Shown here piece after piece: positions 1 through 4,714 of a DNA stretch of 5,728 bases. The position numbers were made by a program, and so were the translations under genes. The stretch comes from Methanomicrobiales archaeon. Lineage in GTDB: Archaea; Halobacteriota; Methanomicrobia; Methanomicrobiales; JACTUA01. The notes below the pieces were generated by a model that was not told the origin of the DNA, ran no database searches, and saw nothing but the letters and a program-made list of their open reading frames with translations. Within the stretch, counting starts at the first letter, position 1, and each line of letters starts with the position of its first letter. The stretch covers positions 1-5,728 of the forward strand of contig JAJRCL010000203.1 in the NCBI GenBank assembly GCA_028679035.1, given 5' to 3'.

Positions 1-393
1 ATGTCGTCCTGTGAGCAGGTTACCCAGAACCTGGGGTATGCAGAACAGGGGATGCCGGATTCACTGACCGAGGAGGAACTCTCCCTCATCGGGGAGGTGC
101 GGGAAGAACTGCAGAAAGGAATCCAGATCCCCTGCACCGGGTGCCGGTACTGCACCCCGTGCCAGGAGCATGTGAATATCCCGGAATGCTTTGAGCTGTA
201 CAACCAGGCCCATATGTATGAATCGAAGGATACAACGGCGCAGATGTACGAGTTTTTCCTTGGCGGCTTTCTCACCGGTTTTCCCGGGTATGCATCCGGG
301 TGCAGGGAATGCGGGGAGTGCGAGGAGAAATGCCCGCAGGGGCTCCCGGTCCGGGAGAACCTGAAGAAGGTCGCACGGTATTTTGGAAAATGA
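1..393 (+). CDS. Aldo/keto reductase, C-terminal [4Fe-4S] part (5'-truncated by the window edge)
   Basis: This is the C-terminal 130 residues of a ferredoxin-tailed aldo/keto reductase, a cytoplasmic NAD(P)H-linked oxidoreductase family common in methanogens and clostridia; the substrate is unknown. The first residues (MSSCEQVTQN) match the conserved stretch at the end of the barrel where the family reads like 'GMS-MEQV-EN', so the ATG at base 1 is almost certainly internal and the catalytic barrel lies to the left. Residues 20-40 form the linking helix. Two cysteine groups follow: Cys45, 48, 51 and 54 (CTGCRYCTPC) and Cys101, 104, 107 and 111 (CRECGECEEKCP). By family knowledge these bind one or two [4Fe-4S] clusters; exactly which cysteines serve which cluster cannot be read here. 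The gene ends with TGA at 391-393 and converges on the small minus-strand gene at 477-656. No clear terminator hairpin follows, only a short T-run near 441. Confidence 0.87.
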   Translation: MSSCEQVTQNLGYAEQGMPDSLTEEELSLIGEVREELQKGIQIPCTGCRYCTPCQEHVNIPECFELYNQAHMYESKDTTAQMYEFFLGGFLTGFPGYASGCRECGECEEKCPQGLPVRENLKKVARYFGK

Positions 394-476
394 GGCCGTA
401 ACGCTGATACGGGATAAAAAGAGATTGACCCGGAGATTCCTTTTATCGATATTCAGGATATCCCGGAAGTAATTAT

Positions 477-656
477 TTATTCCACGCTGTCCTCCTCGTC
501 CTCTTCGGCAAAAGAATAGTTTTCCGCCATCTTTTTCACAACGGCCGGAATGGCCATCTCGCTACGCTGTGCGATCTCCTCCAGCTTTGTGTAGGTCCCG
601 TGATCGATGGTGATGGTGACGTGCTTGCCGGTTTTTTCTGGTTTTGATGCAGCCAT
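477..656 (-). CDS. Small ribbon-helix-helix (CopG/Arc-like) candidate DNA-binding protein, 59 aa
   Basis: A complete reading frame from ATG (656-654) to TAA (479-477) encodes 59 residues beginning MAASKPEKTGKHVTITIDHG. The layout suits a ribbon-helix-helix protein: a basic N-terminal tail, one beta-strand (about residues 12-18, HVTITID), helix 1 (about 21-33, TYTKLEEIAQRSE), a turn and helix 2 (about 35-47, MAIPAVVKKMAEN), then a strongly acidic tail (EEDEEDSVE). Such proteins dimerise through the strand and bind palindromic operators, often their own. No ATG, GTG or TTG lies in frame between the serpin stop and this ATG, which fixes the start. There is no good Shine-Dalgarno at the usual distance; the space is taken by the palindrome at 661-670. 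It lies 62 bases downstream of the serpin on the same strand with a T6 tract between, so co-transcription is uncertain. Fold assignment is by pattern only; an antitoxin-like or other small protein remains possible. Confidence 0.72.
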   Translation of the reverse strand: MAASKPEKTGKHVTITIDHGTYTKLEEIAQRSEMAIPAVVKKMAENYSFAEEDEEDSVE

Positions 657-660
657 ACCC

Positions 661-670
661 GGAATATTCC
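661..670. promoter_or_regulatory. Perfect 10-bp palindrome GGAATATTCC just upstream of the small RHH gene
   Basis: GGAATATTCC equals its own reverse complement and ends four bases before the ATG of the ribbon-helix-helix-like gene, exactly where a ribosome binding site would be expected. Ribbon-helix-helix proteins often repress their own gene through such palindromes, so an autoregulatory operator is a reasonable inference, not shown by the sequence. Confidence 0.35.
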
Positions 671-708
671 CGTCTTTCCTCTTGAAATGGTTTGTGCCGG
701 ATATGAGG

Positions 709-718
709 AAAAAAGGAA
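709..718 (-). terminator. T6 tract directly after the serpin stop
   Basis: On the minus strand a TCCTTTTTTCC stretch (six T at 714-709) begins within five bases of the serpin TAA. Archaeal RNA polymerase can terminate at T-runs without a hairpin. It would separate the serpin from the small gene downstream. There is no hairpin, so the call is tentative. Confidence 0.4.
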
Positions 719-2053
719 TTACGAGAGTGAAGGATCGGTGACCCGGCCAATGAAGAGGATGGCTCCGCTGTCGTTGTCCTGGATCAGGAAGAGGAATGGG
801 TGGTCGGCACGGAATACCGGGACGATCGGGAGCGAAGTCTCCCGGATGATGACCGCGGTCGCTGCCGCCGCCTCGGTTCCTTCCTCGTTGACGTCCACGT
901 AGGCTTTGTGGATCACGTCGCTGATGTAGAGGTTCCGTGTCCCGTCCATCCCGGAGAGGTCAGCAGCGCCAGTGAAGGCAGACGGCATACCCATCGCGGT
1001 GAGGGTGTCCGGCAGGCTGTATCCGGTCTCGAGCTTGAACTTCGGGAGGTAGACATCCACGCGGCGGGAAGACGCACTGGTGCGCAGTGCGGTGATGTTC
1101 GCGGGGGTGAGGCTCTTCTCTGCCGCGGACAGGTCGTTTTCTTTCGGGAGGAGGATGACCATCGAGAGGCCTTTTCCTGTCGCATTCGCGTAGGGTAGCT
1201 CGAGCACCTGCAGGTGTTCGTTTTCTGCATAGCGGAAGACCGCGTTATCGCCGCTCTGCTCCATCATCGGGACCTTCACGGTCTTATCGGAAGATACGTG
1301 GAAATCCGCATCGGCGGTCTTGTTCTTGTCGAACTGCAGGAGCCAGTTGCCCTTGAAGTAGATCGCATTTGTTATCACGAGGCGTGTCGCGGCGTCGATC
1401 GCACCCTTCGGAATCAGGTCCTTGATCAGGTTGTTGGTACGGTCCTCCACCCAGCGGTTGATTGTCACACGGGATTCTTCCGGATGGGTGACGAAGTCCA
1501 GGTTTGTCGTGTTGGCGCCGTAGAACCGTTCTGCTGTTGCGATGTACGACGGGAGGAACGCGTAGGTCTTTTCCGCCCAGAGGGCATTGGCGGTGCGGAG
1601 AGTGAAGTTTGCATCCCTGCGGTTGATTCCGGCGTTGATCCCCATATAACCCTGCCGGAGTGTCGAGGTGTTGGCAGGGAAGTGGAACACCGTGCGGATC
1701 TCGTCGGCGGTGGTTGTGCGGGCTCCTTCGTAGGTGATCGCGAGGGCCGAGGAGATGGAGAACGGTGAGAAGAAGATATTCTTCCCCGCATTCGCGGGAT
1801 CACGGCTGAGCTGGCCGTAGAGGTCAAAGGCAAAGCGGTTGTTTGCATCGACGACACTCCGCACATCGCCGGGTGCCGGGGTCGGGGTAGGGATAGGGGT
1901 AGTGCCATTAGCGGTGGGAGATACGGGGGTCGTGGTCGGGGGAGTCGGGCCGGGTGTGGAGGTGCATCCGGTGAGGAGAAGGGTGCACACGAGGATAACG
2001 GTCACCACGGTGCCGTAATACACTGCTGTTCGCGCCATAGGTGATTGTTGCAT
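719..2053 (-). CDS. Serpin-family protease inhibitor, predicted membrane-anchored lipoprotein
   Basis: A 444-residue serpin, a suicide inhibitor of serine or cysteine proteases acting outside the membrane. Residues 6-30 form a signal peptide: Arg8, a hydrophobic core, then the lipobox LLTGC with Cys30 as probable lipid anchor. Residues 31-62 are a Thr/Pro-rich linker. The serpin fold runs from about 65 to 444, the normal domain length. Visible family motifs are NIFFSPFSISSAL (92-104), TNAIYFKGNW (228-237), ISDVIHKAYVDVNEEG (377-392) and the C-terminal signature FRADHPFLFLI (414-424). The hinge EEGTEAAAAT (390-399) has the small residues needed for loop insertion, so it should be inhibitory. 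Two starts are possible: Met1 (2053) or Met6 (2038); neither has a Shine-Dalgarno, and Met6 gives a tidier signal peptide. A TATA-like box at 2085-2093 would give a very short leader before Met1. The target protease is unknown and none is encoded nearby. Confidence 0.96.
   Translation of the reverse strand: MQQSPMARTAVYYGTVVTVILVCTLLLTGCTSTPGPTPPTTTPVSPTANGTTPIPTPTPAPGDVRSVVDANNRFAFDLYGQLSRDPANAGKNIFFSPFSISSALAITYEGARTTTADEIRTVFHFPANTSTLRQGYMGINAGINRRDANFTLRTANALWAEKTYAFLPSYIATAERFYGANTTNLDFVTHPEESRVTINRWVEDRTNNLIKDLIPKGAIDAATRLVITNAIYFKGNWLLQFDKNKTADADFHVSSDKTVKVPMMEQSGDNAVFRYAENEHLQVLELPYANATGKGLSMVILLPKENDLSAAEKSLTPANITALRTSASSRRVDVYLPKFKLETGYSLPDTLTAMGMPSAFTGAADLSGMDGTRNLYISDVIHKAYVDVNEEGTEAAAATAVIIRETSLPIVPVFRADHPFLFLIQDNDSGAILFIGRVTDPSLS
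815..886 (-). other. Serpin reactive-centre loop (hinge and bait bond)
   Basis: Codons for residues 390-413. Aligning from the conserved Phe414 with alpha-1-antitrypsin, where eight residues separate P1' from the matching Phe, gives P17 = Glu390, P15 = Gly392, P14 = Thr393, P12-P9 = four Ala (395-398), and the scissile bond P1-P1' = Thr406-Ser407 within RETSLPIV. The P15 Gly, P14 Thr and Ala run are hallmarks of inhibitory serpins. A Thr at P1 points away from trypsin-like targets; if the true cut is shifted, Arg404 could be the P1 residue instead. Confidence 0.8.
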
Positions 2054-2084
2054 AGCAGGTTGGTTAAACCTGGCGTTGACTACG

Positions 2085-2093
2085 AAATTTTTT
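2085..2093 (-). promoter_or_regulatory. Candidate TATA-like box for the serpin
   Basis: On the minus strand the AT-only run AAAAAATTT stands about 32-40 bases before the Met1 codon. With the usual archaeal spacing of about 26 bases to the start site, transcription would begin near 2062 and leave a leader of roughly nine bases, which fits the lack of a ribosome binding site. It is the only AT-rich block in the gap between cupin and serpin apart from the cupin T-tract. Confidence 0.38.
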
Positions 2094-2147
2094 GGAGTTA
2101 CCGATGCTGCTGCAACGGCATCGTATCCGGCGAAGTGGGAAATCCCG

Positions 2148-2155
2148 AAAAAAAA
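2148..2155 (-). terminator. T8 tract after the cupin gene
   Basis: Eight consecutive T on the minus strand start four bases after the cupin stop codon. Archaeal polymerase terminates efficiently on runs of this length. A short GGGA/TCCC repeat sits beyond the tract, on the wrong side to act as a classical hairpin. Confidence 0.5.
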
Positions 2156-2159
2156 GAGT

Positions 2160-2561
2160 TTATTCCGTGGGTTTCTGGTCGTAGTGCTCTTCCTTTTCCA
2201 TCGCTTCCTGTTTCGTCTTGCGGATGACTTTGTCCTGATGCTCAGGCGGGGAGTAGATCGTGTAGAGCCGCAGGTCCATGGTCTTTGAGGTGTTCAGCAC
2301 GTTGTGCTTTGCGCCATTCGGCACGATCACGGCACTGCCGTCCGATACCGGGTGCTTCACACCATCGATCACGACCATACCGTTTCCCTCCTCGAAGCGG
2401 AAGAACTGGTCGACGTCGTCATGAGTTTCTTCGCCGATCTCCTCGCCGGGTTTCAGCCGCATGAGAACCAGCTGGCTGTAGTGCCCGGTATAGAGTACCC
2501 GGCGGAAATCGTTGTTCTTCATCGTTTCTTTCTCAATGTCTGCAACAAAACCTTTTTTCAT
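2160..2561 (-). CDS. Small single-domain cupin (RmlC-like) protein
   Basis: A 133-residue protein of the single-domain cupin superfamily, probably cytoplasmic and metal-binding; its substrate is unknown. Both cupin motifs are present with standard spacing. Motif 1 reads G39-x5-E45-x-H47-x4-Q52-x6-G59, so the usual first His is Glu and the usual Glu is Gln. Motif 2 reads G75-x5-P81-x-G83-x2-H86-x3-N90. The likely metal ligands are therefore Glu45, His47, Gln52 and His86. The segment LRLYTIYSPPEH (97-108) and a Lys-rich tail are typical of this subfamily, as recalled from related bacterial and archaeal cupins. The ATG at 2561 is supported by a strong Shine-Dalgarno (AGGAGGAT, 2574-2567). A TATA-like box at 2611-2620 and a dyad at 2627-2642 lie upstream, and a T8 tract follows the stop, so it is probably a single-gene transcript. 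It could be an enzyme or a sensor; the sequence does not decide. Confidence 0.9.
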   Translation of the reverse strand: MKKGFVADIEKETMKNNDFRRVLYTGHYSQLVLMRLKPGEEIGEETHDDVDQFFRFEEGNGMVVIDGVKHPVSDGSAVIVPNGAKHNVLNTSKTMDLRLYTIYSPPEHQDKVIRKTKQEAMEKEEHYDQKPTE

Positions 2562-2566
2562 GGTTT

Positions 2567-2574
2567 ATCCTCCT
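2567..2574 (-). promoter_or_regulatory. Strong ribosome binding site of the cupin gene
   Basis: AGGAGGAT on the minus strand lies five bases before the ATG at 2561. It fixes that start and contrasts with the serpin and GyrI-like genes, which lack such a site. Confidence 0.8.
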
Positions 2575-2610
2575 GGAAATTGCGTTCAGCCCCATGGTAG
2601 GATGATTGAC

Positions 2611-2620
2611 CTTTTAAATG
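2611..2620 (-). promoter_or_regulatory. Candidate TATA box for the cupin gene
   Basis: CATTTAAAAG on the minus strand resembles an archaeal box A. With about 26 bases to the start site, transcription would begin near 2589 and give a leader of about 28 bases that includes the Shine-Dalgarno. It abuts the dyad at 2627-2642. Confidence 0.5.
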
Positions 2621-2626
2621 TAGTGG

Positions 2627-2642
2627 GGGGAATATGTTCCCC
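2627..2642. promoter_or_regulatory. Inverted repeat GGGGAA-TATG-TTCCCC upstream of the cupin TATA box
   Basis: A perfect 6-bp inverted repeat around a 4-base spacer, six bases upstream of the cupin box A. At the predicted geometry it covers about -38 to -53 relative to transcription start, where archaeal activators and repressors commonly bind. It contains GGAA/TTCC half-sites like the palindrome at 661-670, though with different spacing. The binding protein is unknown. Confidence 0.5.
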
Positions 2643-2690
2643 GTCAGTCAGGATTATGAACCGTATCGGAACCGGCATGAAGAAGTGAGC

Positions 2691-2747
2691 AAAAAATTCT
2701 TTTTCCTTACGTTGCCGGCAGGATAACGTATTTCCTGATGGAAAAAA
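2691..2747 (-). terminator. T6 tracts and a small dyad downstream of the GyrI-like gene
   Basis: The 160-base gene-free stretch 2643-2802 carries two T6 tracts on the minus strand (2747-2742 and 2696-2691), the usual form of archaeal termination signals, placed 56 and 107 bases after the GyrI-like stop. Between them lies an imperfectly explained dyad TACGTT-N11-AACGTA (2708-2713 / 2725-2730). A 5-bp hairpin GAGCA-TT-TGCTC sits right after the stop at 2784-2795. Only the T-tracts are a reasonable terminator call. Confidence 0.33.
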
Positions 2748-2802
2748 CCGTGTCTATTGTCTGCACTATCCATGGATTTTGTAGAGCATTTGCTCCCGGT
2801 GT

Positions 2803-3303
2803 TCATCTTTCAGATCCGGATAAGGGGATCCCTTCGTCCACCGGAACAAATATCTCGGTAATGATCTCCTCCCGCGGGACCCAGTGTGGATTGTTGGGAT
2901 ACATCTCACGGATCGGGCCACAGATCGCGAGACCGTGCTCCGCTATCCAGCTGAAGAGCCGGAGGTAGGTTGGTTCACAGGTCTCGTAGGGCCCCCGGTG
3001 CACCGTGTGAACCATTTTCCCCCCGGGAATCGAGTACGCCAGGATCTCCCCACTACCCTTCACATCGCCAGAGACCGGCCATACGACCTCCACATGCGCG
3101 GTCCCCATTTCATTCGCCTCTTTTACTGCTTCGGGTGAGGTCTCGTGACAGAGAAAGAGGGGAGGACCGGTGATAACCGCCCCATTTTTTATTGCATACC
3201 TGTACACCGTTAGCAGCAGATCTGGGATCAGACGGTAGCTTCCCTTCCTTTGGATCCCGAGGACTCGCATATCCGGAATTTCCACAATGGTGATCTCTTC
3301 CAT
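2803..3303 (-). CDS. Stand-alone GyrI-like / AraC effector-binding domain protein
   Basis: A 166-residue protein made only of the GyrI-like small-molecule-binding domain, the module that senses ligands in many AraC- and MerR-type regulators and is also found in the gyrase inhibitor GyrI. No DNA-binding domain is attached, so it may bind a ligand, a protein or a hydrophobic compound by itself. The chain shows the family's internal duplication: an IP..R.GSY-type half (about residues 4-55) and a second half with SIPGG..HRGPYE (about 91-107) followed by W...HGL.ICGP. The conserved acidic residue in TEIFVPV is Glu150, equivalent to the Glu that lines the ligand pocket in the family. The frame could be extended three codons to a TTG at 3312, but ATG at 3303 is preferred: a TATA-like box at 3325-3335 would start transcription near 3308, making the message nearly leaderless, and no Shine-Dalgarno is visible. 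Confidence 0.87.
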   Translation of the reverse strand: MEEITIVEIPDMRVLGIQRKGSYRLIPDLLLTVYRYAIKNGAVITGPPLFLCHETSPEAVKEANEMGTAHVEVVWPVSGDVKGSGEILAYSIPGGKMVHTVHRGPYETCEPTYLRLFSWIAEHGLAICGPIREMYPNNPHWVPREEIITEIFVPVDEGIPLSGSER

Positions 3304-3324
3304 GGTAGACAAAAATGTCCTATA

Positions 3325-3335
3325 CTATTAAAAAT
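3325..3335 (-). promoter_or_regulatory. Candidate TATA box for the GyrI-like gene
   Basis: ATTTTTAATAG on the minus strand is centred about 27 bases before a predicted start near 3303-3308. It fits a short or absent leader, in keeping with the missing ribosome binding site, and supports ATG 3303 over TTG 3312. Confidence 0.48.
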
Positions 3336-3356
3336 CTCCCTCGGGGCAGGATCCGG

Positions 3357-3387
3357 CATATTCGTGTCACTCCTGCGACAGAATATG
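3357..3387. promoter_or_regulatory. 31-base dyad (11 bp, one bulge) upstream of the GyrI-like promoter
   Basis: CATATTC (3357-3363) and TGTC (3365-3368) pair exactly with GACA (3377-3380) and GAATATG (3381-3387); base 3364 is a single bulge and 3369-3376 an 8-base centre. All eleven pairs are Watson-Crick, so the symmetry works as a DNA operator or as a hairpin in RNA of either strand. It lies about 22 bases upstream of the GyrI-like TATA box, in the 286-base gap between the peptidase and this gene. That gap otherwise holds no convincing gene. Confidence 0.45.
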
Positions 3388-3554
3388 GTCAATACCGAAC
3401 GGGTAGTGATCCGGTTTCGCGTCACCTGAACTCCCATAATACGGCGGTGCAAGTAAAGAGGAAATGGCAAACAGTAACGGTATATCGTGGAGGCCATTAA
3501 TTGGTTCCAGACACAGAACATCGAAAAGACGGATAATCGTGGCATGGGAGTGGC

Positions 3555-3577
3555 GTGATCAGGATCTCGCTGATCAC
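3555..3577 (-). repeat. 8-bp perfect hairpin after the metallopeptidase gene
   Basis: GTGATCAG (3555-3562) and CTGATCAC (3570-3577) are exact inverted repeats around a 7-base loop, starting 12 bases after the peptidase stop on the minus strand. No T-run follows, so it is not a standard terminator; it may protect the 3' end of the message or be a binding site. Confidence 0.42.
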
Positions 3578-3589
3578 ATCCGGCAGGTC

Positions 3590-4441
3590 TCACGTTATTG
3601 CAGGGAGGAGAGAACTGTCACATACGGTCACATTGCCGGTTTCCATGCCCTTGCGGAACCACGCTACCCGCTGGGCTGATGTGCCGTGCGTGAAGGTGTC
3701 CGGCACAACGTACCCCTGCGACTGTTGCTGCAGGCGGTCGTCGCCAATGGCACTGGCGGCATTCAGCCCTTCCTCCACGTCGCCCTGTTCAAGGATCAGG
3801 TCCTTGCGGGCGGCGCGGTTTGCCCAAACACCCGCATAGCAATCTGCCTGCAGCTCGAGTGCCACCGATAACTGGTTTGCCTCCACCTCGCTCACTTGGC
3901 GGCGCGCTGCGTCGACGTATTGTAAGGTCCCGACCTGGTTCTGGACATGGTGACCGATCTCATGGGCTATTACGTACGCCTGGGCAAAGTCGCCGGGAGC
4001 TCCGTATCGCTCCTGAAGATCGTAAAAGAAGTCAAGGTCGAGATACACTTTCTGGTCGCCGGGGCAGTAGAAAGGCCCCACAGCGGCACCTGCCTGTCCA
4101 CACGCCGACTCCACATATCCCGTGAACAGCACGAGCTTTGGTTCTGTGTACGTTTGCCCGAGCTGATCCCGGAAAATTTCGCTCCACGTAATCTCTGTAC
4201 TCCCCAGTACCAGCGATACCTGGTCTGCGAGCTGGTTCTGCTGATCCTCGGATAACTGCGACTGTTGCGCCATCGGTTCGGTGCCCTGGAGCACCTGGCC
4301 CGGGTCGATTCCCAGGGCGATCACGAGGAGAAGAATCAGGATAAGCCCGATCCCTCCCAGACCCCCTGCCACACCACCGGGGATCCGGCTGGACCTCCGA
4401 TCCTCCACATTTCCGCTCCTCCTGCCCTGATTCCATCTCAT
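3590..4441 (-). CDS. Membrane-anchored neutral zinc metallopeptidase (YpfJ / PF04228 type)
   Basis: A 283-residue zinc peptidase of the YpfJ-like 'putative neutral zinc metallopeptidase' family; natural substrates are not known. The N-terminus carries the family's basic segment with NVEDRR (11-16), then a Gly-rich turn and one membrane segment (about 29-45), so the catalytic domain should face outside. The zinc site is clear: HEIGHH with His160 and His164 as ligands and Glu161 as catalytic base, plus Glu196 in ELQADC as the likely third ligand. Other family landmarks are GPFYCPGDQKVYLDLDFF (122-139), ELQADCYAGVWA (196-207) and the end motif THGTSAQRVAWF (251-262). Cys114, 126, 201 and 274 could form disulfides. 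Length is normal and the gene is intact. The ATG at 4441 has a good ribosome binding site (4455-4449). It is transcribed away from the DUF937 gene, with 273 bases between their starts. Confidence 0.96.
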   Translation of the reverse strand: MRWNQGRRSGNVEDRRSSRIPGGVAGGLGGIGLILILLLVIALGIDPGQVLQGTEPMAQQSQLSEDQQNQLADQVSLVLGSTEITWSEIFRDQLGQTYTEPKLVLFTGYVESACGQAGAAVGPFYCPGDQKVYLDLDFFYDLQERYGAPGDFAQAYVIAHEIGHHVQNQVGTLQYVDAARRQVSEVEANQLSVALELQADCYAGVWANRAARKDLILEQGDVEEGLNAASAIGDDRLQQQSQGYVVPDTFTHGTSAQRVAWFRKGMETGNVTVCDSSLLPAIT

Positions 4442-4448
4442 GGTTCAC

Positions 4449-4455
4449 TCCTCCC
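4449..4455 (-). promoter_or_regulatory. Ribosome binding site of the metallopeptidase
   Basis: GGGAGGA on the minus strand lies seven bases before the ATG at 4441 and supports that start. Confidence 0.75.
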
Positions 4456-4500
4456 TGGACATGATCTGGTCATACAATTTCACCCCGCAACCGTTGCCCG

Positions 4501-4551
4501 CCACCATGCCAGTCGTGATAGCGGCTATGTATCGCTGTCTCCTGGCTGTGG
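4501..4551 (+). other. Possible structured RNA or DNA element in the divergent intergenic region
   Basis: Four nested pairings fold 51 bases into one arm: CCAC/GTGG (4501-4504 / 4548-4551), GCCAG/CTGGC (4508-4512 / 4542-4546), then GATAGCG/CGCTGTC (4517-4523 / 4533-4539) around a 9-base loop. One pair is a U-G wobble on the plus strand and becomes an A-C mismatch on the minus strand, so the fold is better as plus-strand RNA. However, the visible plus-strand promoter lies further right, so it may be chance, or an untranscribed dyad. A candidate minus-strand box A (4584-4595) would place it in a long peptidase leader. Confidence 0.25.
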
Positions 4552-4669
4552 ACCTATGCGGAGCACTCCCTCGATTTCCTTTGGTAAATACTTTTTCTGA
4601 TCTCACCGAATGTTGAAAAAGGTAAAAAAGGTTATCGTTACTCCTGTATCTTCAGGGAAACGGTAGACT

Positions 4670-4694
4670 ATTTTTTAAGCCCGAGTATTAAAAA
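4670..4694 (+). promoter_or_regulatory. Candidate TATA-like boxes for the DUF937 gene
   Basis: Two AT-rich blocks precede the start at 4715: ATTTTTTAA (4670-4678) and TATTAAAAA (4686-4694). The first would start transcription near 4700 and leave about 15 bases of leader; the second would give a leaderless message. No Shine-Dalgarno is visible before the ATG, which agrees with either. Confidence 0.42.
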
Positions 4695-4714
4695 GCCGTG
4701 GCCTATCTTTATGC

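Noticed and set aside
410..465. Seven-bp inverted repeat CGGGATA/TATCCCG after the aldo/keto reductase.
   Set aside because: The 42-base loop is long and no T-run follows, so it is weak as a terminator.
800..1908. Several long open frames on both strands inside the serpin gene (for example 800-1198 and 1214-1768 on plus, 1465-1908 on minus).
   Set aside because: They overlap a certain serpin gene, are rich in Arg and other residues expected from high-GC shadow frames, and show no family motifs.
2656..2688. Ten-residue plus-strand minigene (MNRIGTGMKK) in the gap upstream of the cupin.
   Set aside because: Too short to support, no ribosome binding site, and no sign of attenuation structure.
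3304..3312. TTG start adding three residues to the GyrI-like protein.
   Set aside because: ATG at 3303 is a better codon, the extra residues are not part of the domain, and the TATA spacing suits the ATG.
3315..3500. Plus-strand 61-codon frame starting at ATG 3315.
   Set aside because: It covers the candidate GyrI-like promoter and the dyad, has no ribosome binding site and an unremarkable Arg-rich product.
3464..3679. Plus-strand 71-codon frame between the GyrI-like gene and the peptidase.
   Set aside because: It overlaps 90 bases of the conserved peptidase C-terminus, has only a purine run pressed against its ATG, and the product is not recognised.
719..4441. Serpin and zinc metallopeptidase as an inhibitor-target pair.
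   Set aside because: Serpins form covalent complexes with serine or cysteine proteases, not zinc peptidases, and two unrelated genes with their own signals lie between them.
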